This document shows, piece by piece, positions 10,873-20,058 of a stretch of DNA of 64,000 nucleotides (positions within the stretch are counted from its first letter, which is position 1; each line of letters begins with the position of its first letter). A program made the position numbers and the translations under genes. This DNA is from Mytilinidion resinicola (taxonomy: Eukaryota > Ascomycota > Dothideomycetes > Mytilinidiales > Mytilinidiaceae). Below the pieces are notes generated by a model. It did not search any database, was not told where the DNA came from, and worked only from the letters and a program-made list of their open reading frames with translations. Location: positions 231,083 to 295,082 of the forward strand of contig NW_022985450.1 of NCBI RefSeq assembly GCF_010093595.1. Reading direction: 5' to 3'.

Positions 10873-10932
10873 CACGTGCTAACCGCTGAGTCCCATGGCT
10901 GCCAAGCTCGGGTGTATGGAGGCGTATATATA
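10873..10932 (+). promoter_or_regulatory. Promoter-like module C(+)
   Basis: CACGTG (10873-10878) upstream of TATATATA (10925-10932). The second GGATCAAACC motif lies at 11091; the first is poorly preserved. Confidence 0.4.
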
Positions 10933-11223
10933 CGTCTCAGACCAGCAATCGAATTCTTTTCCGGCAGCGGAAGCAAACAAGGAGGAGAGAGATCCAAAAG
11001 CCAGTTGAAAACGCCTCATAAGCGAGATTGGTGTGTTTTAGAAACCATACACAAGAGGATCTCATGGTCGGGTCTTGTCTGGATCAAACCAAGCTTCGGA
11101 TTTCGACGATGTGTGGACCTGCAGAGGTCGGATTGGCTCGTTAAGCAGTGTTGGTGATATGCTGACTACCATTTAGAAGAATGTGGATGTCCAGATCTTG
11201 AGTGGGGTATTCTAAGCGTAGCA

Positions 11224-11469
11224 TCATCTCCTCACGTCGAATATTAGCATCTCTTCAACATAGTACTCTTTATCAGCGAAGTCAGTCTTCAGCCGCCCAC
11301 CACAAGCACCCCATATGTCGCGAACGTGTCCTGTTTCGATCAACCATCCAGCGGAACTCTCAGGAATTTGAAGCACCAGAGCTGCCACAAGCCATCGGAT
11401 AGCGTATTTGCCTCTTTTACTCCAGATTCTCCATTGTACGTTGGACCGTGCACTTTTGATCATCCTCAT
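11224..11469 (-). CDS. Possible 81-aa small protein in cassette C
   Basis: The first ATG after the minus-strand TATA box of module C(-) opens an 81-codon frame beginning MRMIKSARSN; the MIK is encoded by the ATGATCAAAA motif. The middle holds a hydrophobic stretch (about residues 24-36, RWLVAALVLQIP) and the end is charged (ADKEYYVEEMLIFDVRR). It is the best-looking frame in the array, but I recognise no family. The frame stays open upstream of the TATA box to 11544, so this start is a choice. Confidence 0.3.
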   Translation of the reverse strand: MRMIKSARSNVQWRIWSKRGKYAIRWLVAALVLQIPESSAGWLIETGHVRDIWGACGGRLKTDFADKEYYVEEMLIFDVRR

Positions 11470-11515
11470 CTCCTTTACCTCCCCCACTGACTTCCGGAAG
11501 ATCACCACTGGCGAG

Positions 11516-11549
11516 GTTATATACGCAACTCCCAAGGACATCACACGTG
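11516..11549 (-). promoter_or_regulatory. Promoter-like module C(-)
   Basis: Minus-strand GTATATAACC (about 11525-11516) with CACGTG upstream (11544-11549). Motif 1 (GATCAAAAG) lies at about 11461-11453 and a weaker motif 2 (GGCAAATACG) at about 11412. Confidence 0.4.
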
Positions 11550-11630
11550 CTTCCGTGCTTTACTCGTGACGTCCACGCGGACACCGAAATCGAATAATCG
11601 CACAGCGCCGTATTAGTCTTGATACATGAC

Positions 11631-11682
11631 CACGTGCTCTACGCGTGACTCTCAACTCCCCTCCTTTCGAAGGATATAAAAA
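11631..11682 (+). promoter_or_regulatory. Promoter-like module D(+)
   Basis: CACGTGCTCTACGCGTGAC (from 11631) precedes TATAAAAA (11675-11682). A related CACGTGCTT...CTCGTGAC copy at 11544-11570 serves the divergent module C(-). Motif 1 (GAGCAAAACAC) is at 11736 and motif 2 (GATCAAACC) at 11778. Confidence 0.45.
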
Positions 11683-11754
11683 CCTCCATCTTTCCTCAAC
11701 TTCCAGTCTGCAGGGAAGACACTCGGCGGGGGAGGGAGCAAAACACTCGATGGT

Positions 11755-12036
11755 ATGGAGTGTGGATCGGCTGGAGAGATCAAACCTCCCGGACGAAGAC
11801 ACGATGGGGTGCGGGTTCGCGGAGCAAACGAGCAAAGAGGAGAACCATGGTGGGCGATAAAACGATGGTGGGCGATAATCGGGCTGGTGGTTGCAAAACT
11901 CATTATCTCAGCGTACCATGGTGGGGGTGTGCGGTGGTTCTGGGAGGGGCTTAATGGTGGGGATGTTTTGGTGGTGGTTGTGAGGAGCGATGGGGGGAGA
12001 GAGGCATGGGTGGGCTTGATGAGAGAAGATGGTTAG
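11755..12036 (+). CDS. Possible 93-aa small protein in cassette D
   Basis: The frame starts MECGSAGEIKPPG just inside the motif pair, continues with a charged part, a Trp-rich hydrophobic segment (WWAIIGLVVAKLIISAY, about residues 44-60) and a Gly/Val-rich end. An ATG 5 bp upstream (11750) opens a competing 36-codon frame, which argues against efficient use. It shares only loose features with the cassette C frame: a basic/hydrophobic RW-containing stretch. No family recognised. Confidence 0.22.
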   Translation: MECGSAGEIKPPGRRHDGVRVRGANEQRGEPWWAIKRWWAIIGLVVAKLIISAYHGGGVRWFWEGLNGGDVLVVVVRSDGGREAWVGLMREDG

Positions 12037-12369
12037 TATTATCGTTCGTGAGGGGTGGCTAACTCGGGGGCGGTCCCACCGAATCCACCATGAAGTTTTT
12101 TCTCCGTAGCTGTTGCTGTTGCGAGACACATGGACCTCTCCGTGTTGTTGTTTTGCAGGCCGTAGCATCTGAACATTGACAGAACGCGATATTGTGTACA
12201 TGAAAGCGCCCTATTTGCTACCGGCAGTGATTGCTGTAGGTGATTGTCATAATCTAACTCGTGTCTGTATATTGCCAGAACACCCCTCCATCATCGCCTT
12301 CACCCGTGGATTGTTGAAGCAACCTCTCAGAAGCTCCTCCTTATCGAACAGCAGCGTTCTTGGTTGAGG

Positions 12370-12404
12370 TTTTATATGGAAAGAAAGGAACGGTCATGTG
12401 ACCC
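12370..12404 (-). promoter_or_regulatory. Promoter-like module D(-)
   Basis: Minus-strand TATAAAA (12376-12370) with GTCATGTGACCC at 12393-12404. The same 12 bases occur in module B(+), each followed on the plus strand by GTTTTCT after a few bases. Confidence 0.4.
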
Positions 12405-12420
12405 ACTGGTTTTCTCGTGA

Positions 12421-12862
12421 CTTGTCCCGGATCACTTGTAGCATGGACCATATTTTTGTTGCCTAGATGTGTCTATTGCTCGTTTCAATACTATTACGAA
12501 ATACTACTTCTGACGATAATATGCTATTAAGGGAAGAGTGAAATATGATGAGGTCCTGAAACGCCGCCCAATGATGTATGCAGATTACAGTATACAAATG
12601 CGAAGGAGATTGCGGACACATAGTCCCCGGACCTAGTCCGAAATGAAAAAAAAGGAAATATGGAGGTGATGACGCCGAGATATGCAGAGAAGAAAAAAAG
12701 TCCCATGCGCCAATAGATGCAGCCGAGAAATGCAACCCAGAACCACGAAAAGAAAAAGTCGAAACACTTCCGGCAATGATATCCCAAACGCCAACACAAT
12801 GCAACAAGTCACCCCGCATACCCTATCCCGAAACACCCTCCACAATCCACCACCAGCCGAAG
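12421..12862. other. Spacer without a gene
   Basis: Overlapping short frames on both strands show no coding character. It probably contains the 3' untranslated region of the next minus-strand gene. Confidence 0.35.
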
Positions 12863-13540
12863 TCATAATTTCGCCCGTTCCGACCTCCGGGTTCCCGTTC
12901 GGTCACCATCATCGGTCGCAGTCCGCCGCTTCCTCTCACGCACCGGGCTCTCCGCCTCCTCCACCTCCGCGACGGTGAAGAGCTCCGGACTCGGCTCGCG
13001 CCAGCTATGCCGGTGACCTGAAAGCGTCCTGCTCGCGCGACCCCGGCGCGACCGTCGTCCTCCAGGCACCAGCAGCTCCTGCGCACGGCCCCTCGTCGGC
13101 TGAGACAGCGTGATGGCAGGCGTCGAGAGCAAGTCCCGGGCGCGTGGCGTATCTACCAAACGCGCATCGTCGAGGTCGAGAATGAATCCTTCGTCATCGT
13201 CGTCGTTGCCTGGGCCTTCCTCGGGGGTTGGGTGGTAGAGCTCGTGGAGGTCGGCGTGGTGACGCGCGACGTAGCGAGCCCATTTTTGCGCAACGCTGGA
13301 CTTGAACTTCGTGGTCTTCGAGGCCGTGGGTTCTGGGGCGGAGATGATGCCAGCGGAGAGGGAGAGCGCGTCGTAGGGGTCGTCTTCTTCGTTGACGGGG
13401 GTCAGGAAGTGCGAGAAGGGGTCGTCGTCGATGTCTGGGAGGCCAGTGGGCTTGGGAGAAGCGTCGGCCAGGCTGGACAGCGAGAGGTGAGTGGGTGAAG
13501 GGGGCCAGGAGTAGGTCCTAGAGTTGACGAAGGACGGCAT
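12863..13540 (-). CDS. Conserved fungal hypothetical protein, largely disordered
   Basis: 225 aa from the ATG at 13540 (MPSFVNSRTYSWPPSPTHLS). The first 70 residues are rich in Ser/Pro/Asp. A short, likely ordered stretch follows, with FKSSVAQKWARYVARHHADL (about residues 75-95), then an acidic run (DDDDEGFILDLDDARL) and a very basic C-terminal third (RRSRRGRASR; RERKRR). The ordered core and alternating charge suggest a nuclear or scaffold role, but I know no function. Single exon. Confidence 0.6.
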   Translation of the reverse strand: MPSFVNSRTYSWPPSPTHLSLSSLADASPKPTGLPDIDDDPFSHFLTPVNEEDDPYDALSLSAGIISAPEPTASKTTKFKSSVAQKWARYVARHHADLHELYHPTPEEGPGNDDDDEGFILDLDDARLVDTPRARDLLSTPAITLSQPTRGRAQELLVPGGRRSRRGRASRTLSGHRHSWREPSPELFTVAEVEEAESPVRERKRRTATDDGDRTGTRRSERAKL

Positions 13541-16243
13541 CTTGACAAGCAAGGAGGTCCAGGTGTCCTTTTGATTGAGCAGTGAGGCAGGGTTTGGCGC
13601 GGTATTTGGCGTTAACGACGGTGATGCCTCAGAGCCTTTTGATTTCCGGCCCGCGGCCGGTCGATAGGCTGGCAGTAGAGTTGGGGGAGATGGAGAGCAA
13701 GCGCCAGGAACAGTAACGACGGCAGTGCTTTGTAGAAGAGCGGGGAGAGAAGAGGTAGCGGAGCGGGAAGATGCACGCGCAGGTTGCTATATACGTGACA
13801 TACGCATACGCACTTCGCAAGAGCCGCGTGGAATATCACTGAGGCGCAGGGGCAGAGTATGAATCATAGACTGAGACAGAGGAGTGGTGCCTTGAGCCTT
13901 AGATGCTATTGCCTGGAGGAAATGGAAACGTGGAGAGGCAAAGGGAATAGAAAAGCAACACCCACCGCCCACAGCGCTTCCTCTGATCTCAAGAACGAGT
14001 CGTGGGGCGGATCTTGATAGGACTATATAGATGCATGATCGGGAGAGGTGCTCGCTCAGCTGGGAATGCAGTGTACCCTGCAGTGCAGCACACCCACAGT
14101 AGCGGAAGCGTGCGGGAAGCCGAGGCGTGCAGGGTGTCTAAAAGCAGCAATACAAGGCGTTCATGACTTGTGAGTGTGGGCGACGGCGGCGACGCGTGAT
14201 GGGCAACGAGGGTCGCTGATGGTGTGCTGAGAGAGACGCTGAGCGGTCACCTGCATCTAGAGACCTGGCCGCATGAGGGCCTGCTCATGGGGCAAGCAGC
14301 CGCGTCTCACGGCAAACAGAACATGCAGGATGGACGCAGAGTGCCGGCCGATCTGTACGCGCGAGAGGAGAGTGAATTGGCCAAAGAGGTCATCGAGGGG
14401 CTTCTTCGGGGCCTGTCAGGCGCCTTTTTGCGGGGGCGAGGCGACACCAAACTCCCCCTCGGAGTTCCTACACCATCTCTCCCTCCAACGATTCACCGCT
14501 TCGCCTCCCAACTCTCTGTTTAGTAAAGCCATGCCACCCCTTATCAGCTTCTTCGCACCCGCGGCCATGACGAATGGCTGACTGATGGCGAATCCATGCC
14601 TCTATCCAGCCCTGACAGCGATTACAGTGCTGATGCGTGAACGCCAGTTCGGCCTAACCGATCTACTCAGCCCTACCTTCCAATACACCATGTTCTTTCG
14701 GGACTCTTGGACGCTCATGACAGCTTCTGAGGGAGCAACGCCTCCATTCCGAAGCGTACCAGGTAGGTGACGACTTCGAAGCCACATGCCCATCCCAACC
14801 CCCCACCTCTCCACAATATGCACGCCTCATCGGTCTGTTCCACTCAGCCAGCCCTCCATCTCAGTCTCACATCGGTATCGACTCCGACCGCTGCGAAACT
14901 TCCGTGGTCTGATTTCTGACGCCTTCGCTCAGATACCAGCGGGGCTTGGGTGGTCAGCGGCCATCGCGCCTGATGCTCGTAATCGGTGAAGCTTATATGC
15001 AATCCTGTTTTCGTGAAAGCAACACGTCTAGACTCCCGGAATCGCTTCCTCTATTTCTGCGTCGCTAACGGCGGTTGTCGGATTAAGAAGCTGTAGTTAG
15101 CGGGTGCTAGTAATTCTGTAGAGTCATCCCCGCCAACCATCCCTCCACCTCTTTCACAGATCTCTTATCTGAGTTCTCTGGTACCGCATGATCTGCTGTA
15201 CATCCTGCATTCCTCCAATCTCACATTCCTTCCTTCTCCAATTATATTACCTGCATTATCTCCATTTCTCGTGCGACCTATCACCTTCATCATGCACAGC
15301 ACCGCGCATTGCAGTATGCAGCATGCAGGGCGATCCACTCTGCAGCTCCTCTTCTCGGCTTCAGCTCCCCTCTCCCCACCCAACACCTCGGCATACCCGC
15401 GTCGCACGCCTCCTCCGATCGGATAGGCTTGCCGATGGCTAGCTGCGATTCCGTATCGCCCAGCGTGGCGACTTGCGAGATGTAGCTGGCTTACCCAAGC
15501 CGAGAAAAAGGAATGCTGGCTTCACGATGGCTGGCTGGATCTACATATCGGGCGGCAAGCTCCATGCGGGGTTCGTATCTGATCTCCCAGGTGGCCGGAG
15601 GCCTGATGAGGCAAGCGTATGCTGGAAAAGGTTTCCCTAGCCGCGTCAATGACCGGAAAGGGAATCACTCGCGTTGTTGCTTTGTAGAAAAGGAGGAGGG
15701 GGTAGATACGGCGAAGTTTGTACGAGCATGCAGTTGGTACTTCGAAATTCTTTTGCCCAGCTACCTACCCGCCACCGTCACTTCGCCCCACCCTTGAGCA
15801 CCCGGATAACATGATTTTCGTCATGCTGGATCATTCTTTAACCTGCTGGGCTGTTATAGGTAGTTACAGGACTTTGATATTTCCTTGAAGCACGACACGG
15901 TGACGGAAGAGTGTAAGGAAATATCATAGATCATTGTAGGCACTTCGGCATGATTATATTCGGCTTTTTGCTTCTTTTAACCGTACGAATTTGTACGTTT
16001 GTTTGTTTGATTGTGTGTTTGTTTTCTACATACATACAGTCGTCGTCCAATCCCATCTCGATTCATCCCAGCTCCATTCATGCCTATGCTATACCATGCC
16101 ATGCTACACAGTCGTGCAGTCTGGAGTATACCCAGGTCCCAAAACGCCGACACCGACAAAAAGCCGTGGTATACGCCATCCATCTCCATCATACAACGCT
16201 CACGTCCAGCTCCATCAAAACACACCACTCCCTCTCGTCTCCC
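13541..16243. other. 2.7-kb intergenic region
   Basis: Several frames of 60-100 codons occur on both strands (for example 14224-14523 and 15513-15797). None has a recognisable motif or convincing codon pattern. The end near 15950-16240 is probably the 3' region of the next gene. Confidence 0.4.
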
Positions 16244-17689
16244 TCACGAGTCACTATCGCTCAAACTGTCCCTCCGTCCCCTCACACCACCCCGCCTATA
16301 CCCATCCATCACATCCCTCCCCTTCCTCGGGCTCTCACGCCCCTGTCTCTCACTCCGTCCACCAACTTGGCTCACGCTCTCGCTCACGCCGACGCTGCCA
16401 GCGCTGAGGCCAGGGATGTAGCACGGATAGCTCTTGGTGCCCGTCTCTTGAGTGCCATCGCTGAAGATGTCAGACGCAGCTGGTGACTGGCGCGACGACC
16501 GATGCTGCTTGCGCGGCGACGACTGACGCGAGTGCGACTCAGGGCGGGCTTCACGGTCGCGCGCCTGGGATTGAGCTGCCGCGTGCGGGCGGTAGGACGA
16601 GTAGTACGAATTGTCGGCCTCAGATGGCGCGGAGGGTACTGTGTACGCCCCAGTGTAGACCGTGTTAGTGTCGTCGCCAGAAATGAAGGAGTAGGCAGCC
16701 GACGGGGCAGCACGGCGCGCGGCGTGGAGAGCGTCGGGGTGCGGGACAGAGGCCGGCGCGCCAACAGGTCTCGAGGCAGAGGCTCCAGCGGGTTCAGCGA
16801 GGGTAACGGCCGCGGCCATCTCGGGTTGTTTGGCGGCCGGCTTGGCCGTCTTGTTCTTCTTGCTAGCCTTCTCGGCCTCCTTGCGTGCCTTTTCCTCGGC
16901 GGCGTGGGCTTTCTTCTCGGAGCGCCTGGCTTCTTTGGCGCGTTTCTCCTGGGCTTTCTTGTCGGTTTTCTTGGGCTGGACGAGGGGCTGTTGCGAGATG
17001 TCGGAGCTGTTGGAGTAGTCGTGGTAGGTGCCGTCGTGCGCGCGGTTCAGCCCGCCCACGCGCGCGGCCTTCTCGTGGCGGTACTCGCGCAGCTCGGGGT
17101 CCTTGTGCTTGGTGCTGCTGCTCTCCTTGCGATGCTTGCGGGCGTCGCCGCCGCGGATGCCGAAGCCGTGGCGCTGGCCGGCTTCCGCTTCGCGCATCTC
17201 GTTCGAGTCGGCTGATGTGCCGGTCTCGTCCGTGTAGCCGTCGCTGACCGTCTCAGTGTTGCCGTAGCTGCCTCCGTGAACTACGCTACCGCCGCCTAGT
17301 CTCGTGCTCTTGGTGGCGTTTGACAAGGTCTTTCCGTCTGGCCCCTTGCGTCGCAAGACTGTGGATTTGTAGTCGTCCCAGTCATCTTTCTTCCAGTGGA
17401 AGCCGCCGTTCTTGGCCCAGAAGAAGAACCAAATGCTGCCGAGTACCATGCCGACGCCGATGAGGGCGAAGAGGACTTGGAAGCCGACATTGTTGATTTC
17501 GTTGGCTGGCTTGACGCCTGCACTGAAGTCGGCAGTTTGGAAACGCTTGGAGAGGCGGTGGTGTAGATCATGGACTGCGATGGGCGAGAGATCGGATGGG
17601 TTGCGCGGGTCTAGGTCGGTAGTTGATGTGGCCGAGGAGATGAGGTTGCGAGGCAGTAGGGAGAGGAGGGATGCTGGGAGGGGCGCCAT
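16244..17689 (-). CDS. Single-pass membrane protein with long charged cytoplasmic-type tail
   Basis: 481 aa, single exon, ATG at 17689. One strong membrane segment (GFQVLFALIGVGMVLGSIWFF, about residues 69-90) is followed directly by a basic/aromatic juxtamembrane part (KNGGFHWKKDDWDDYKSTV) that looks conserved. Next is a glycine/serine region, a Lys/Glu/Ala-rich likely coiled coil (about residues 255-300, with repeated KKxxxEKARKEA patterns), and an Arg/Ser-rich disordered tail ending SLSDSDS. I recall similar proteins annotated only as hypothetical in related fungi. No catalytic domain seen. Confidence 0.7.
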   Translation of the reverse strand: MAPLPASLLSLLPRNLISSATSTTDLDPRNPSDLSPIAVHDLHHRLSKRFQTADFSAGVKPANEINNVGFQVLFALIGVGMVLGSIWFFFWAKNGGFHWKKDDWDDYKSTVLRRKGPDGKTLSNATKSTRLGGGSVVHGGSYGNTETVSDGYTDETGTSADSNEMREAEAGQRHGFGIRGGDARKHRKESSSTKHKDPELREYRHEKAARVGGLNRAHDGTYHDYSNSSDISQQPLVQPKKTDKKAQEKRAKEARRSEKKAHAAEEKARKEAEKASKKNKTAKPAAKQPEMAAAVTLAEPAGASASRPVGAPASVPHPDALHAARRAAPSAAYSFISGDDTNTVYTGAYTVPSAPSEADNSYYSSYRPHAAAQSQARDREARPESHSRQSSPRKQHRSSRQSPAASDIFSDGTQETGTKSYPCYIPGLSAGSVGVSESVSQVGGRSERQGRESPRKGRDVMDGYRRGGVRGRRDSLSDSDS

Positions 17690-20058
17690 AGTTTGGTTTC
17701 CGTGAAGTGATTGTAGGAGGAATGTGGTTCGCCCGAAGGCTTGAGCCTAGGCTCAGGTGGTGGAATGTGGTTTGCAGTCGGTCGTGGAGTCGGAATGAAT
17801 GCCGGCCTTGAGACTTCGAGAAGGCGGTGTTGACGATGAGGGTGGAGGATCTAATTTTTAGTCAGACGTGAAGTGCAGTACGAATGTTGATTGTAAAAGA
17901 AAAGGTGGTTTAGCCCTGTGGCGCTACAGATATGCGTGTGGTGGTTGGGATTTTGGGGAGCAAAATGGAGGTGGTTGAACGAGGAGGCTGGGGATGACGG
18001 AACTGAAACAACAAACGCCGCTGGCCGGGCAACACCAGACGATCTTCATCGCCACGACCACCACCGCATCTTTGCAAGCAGTTCAGCACCGTCGGAGGTG
18101 GCCCAGAGAGTTATCATGCTTGCCAAAGCTGGTATTTCATGAATAGTAATAGCATACTGGAGGACCTCAATCGGTGCTAGACAAGCGTACACAAGCACAG
18201 AAACAGTATGCATACCTCACGGATTTGTGGACTGCCACTTTCTATTGACACTTATTAACCACGCTGTCTCATAGTTGTACCTGTCCATCACTGCTTGAAG
18301 TGCTTCAACAAGTTCCTACGTAACCCAGAGTGAAGAGCTTCTTTCCCGTTTAGATTCCTGAAAATGCATTGAAGCACCCCAAGCACTGTCACACACGCGC
18401 ACATGTAGAGTGCCACCTTTCTCATGCTCCGCGTGAATGCTTCGAATTGAAGCAAAATCTAGGCTGATTCGAACGACCCTGACTTTCGCATTATTGTTTC
18501 TTGTCTGGCGCTGTCCACGGCTAAAGATGCCGCACGCTGTCGCGTTTTCTCACGCCATCAGCAGATACTTGTAAAACACATCTCTCTCCATTATGAAATC
18601 AAATCCGACTTGTCTTGCGATCCGCTCCATATTAATTACTGGCCGATGCAGACATCGGGGTCTGATCCAGTGCTTTTTGCCCTACGACGCATTCCGAGCA
18701 ATGGGCACAACGGCATTGAGAGCAAGCACGCAGGCTTGCTCGCAAACAATTACTAATCTTTTTCGGAGGAATTACCAGGTGCATTGATCCTCACTAAATA
18801 GTGTTCTAGGCTTATACTCTCATTAGTCTCTTCTCTTCAATCTCTTTCACACTACCTAAGCAAATCTGTGGACACTTCGGTACTTTAATAAAGTTGGAAG
18901 ATAATCCCCACCCTCCTCTCGTGTTGATCTGTGAGTGTGTATTTAGGCGATTTGAGCCTCTCAGAGGATATCTAGTGGTGCAGCTGCACGTTGTGGCTCA
19001 AAGCCTTATTCGAGATGTGGGCCCCATGTATGTTTCTCCTTGGGGTAACCATCAGGTGGGGGGTCAATAGCTTGACGGCGACTCACGGATGACTCGAGGA
19101 GATGGCATCCGGCATTCCTACTGAGAAGGGCAGTTTAAATGTAACATTTAAGTCAAAGCCTCATTTGCACAGGTAGGCACGTGGTAGGTCGATTCGAAAT
19201 ACCGAAACAGAGAATGATCGGATAAAAGTGGACTATCAGAGTGTTGAGGTTAGCGAATTCTCGTGAACCGCCCTTATAACAGCTCTTCGTTGTCATTCGC
19301 AGCATGGACTCTATGCGGGAGCCTATGGCCTTCTCAATCAATATATTGCAAGACTGGTCGGTCGATGTGGATAGATTGCAGAGAATCCATACTTGATCGG
19401 TTTGTAATTCCGAAGAGCCTTATCTCTTTTTTGGTAGTATACGACCATATCCTTTCTCAAATTCTGTCCCACCTCTCCGTACGACCTAAGTTCACGGAAA
19501 AGTAGACGGACTGGGAAAAGTAACGTGACGTCGGCCTCTCTCGGCTCGGCCCGTCGTCTCCGCCTGCCGAACGACCTCACTTCCTCGCTTCTCTCTCCAC
19601 GCGGTCCAGATGGCAGCGCTTCGATTTGACGACTATGACCTGTGGAAGCTTTCAAGCGCTTCATTGATGCACCCGTCGACATCCCTTAATTGCATCTCTT
19701 CTCACGAACATAATCGCTATTGGTCATCACATCACATCTTTAAGACCCGTGCATCACTTTCCTAACGTGTCGCTTAGCCTTGCTCAGCCGACCAGTTTGA
19801 CAACTCATTCGCCGTCATCGCAGACCTACCCGCGCCCGACAATAGATATTCTTCCTCGTTGTGACTTCATCTGCGACCTTCACTAGTTCATTCACAAATC
19901 CACCACCCCTTCCTCTTCGGTTCTTTCTCCGACGCTTCTATTTCTGAAGCAATACCATCATCGGCGATCTGTCCCATTCTCTTTATATTGTATGAACCTT
20001 TTGCCCAATTTCCTCTAGATTTCGTCAAGGCTTTCGGTACCTCTATCCACGCTTGATC
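17690..20058. other. 2.4-kb divergent intergenic region
   Basis: Upstream region shared by the minus-strand membrane protein and the plus-strand AlkB-like gene. No coding frame is convincing. A segment around 18215-18420 resembles 38205-38320 (see findings). Confidence 0.4.

Larger units (their letters stand above)
8691..12420. repeat. Array of four diverged cassettes with inward-facing promoter-like ends
   Basis: No gene of normal size fits in this 3.7 kb. TATA boxes occur at 8813(+), 9427(-), 9614(+), 10249(-), 10925(+), 11524(-), 11675(+) and 12376(-): four convergent pairs about 600-700 bp apart. Each has an upstream CACGTG, CACGTCAC, GTCACG or GTCATGTGAC element. In at least five of the eight modules a CAAA-core motif, usually (G)GATCAAAA or a close variant, follows 56-82 bp after the TATA box, and a second copy lies 42-50 bp further on. 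Flanking bases are also alike (often ATGG between the two motifs, then CCG, GAC and ATGGGG/TGC). I read this as ancient tandem duplication of a unit carrying two convergent transcription units. Whether the products are small proteins, RNAs or dead copies cannot be told from the sequence. Confidence 0.55.

Noticed and set aside
16502..17215. 237-codon plus frame rich in Leu/Val/Gly
   Set aside because: Antisense shadow of the 481-aa membrane protein.
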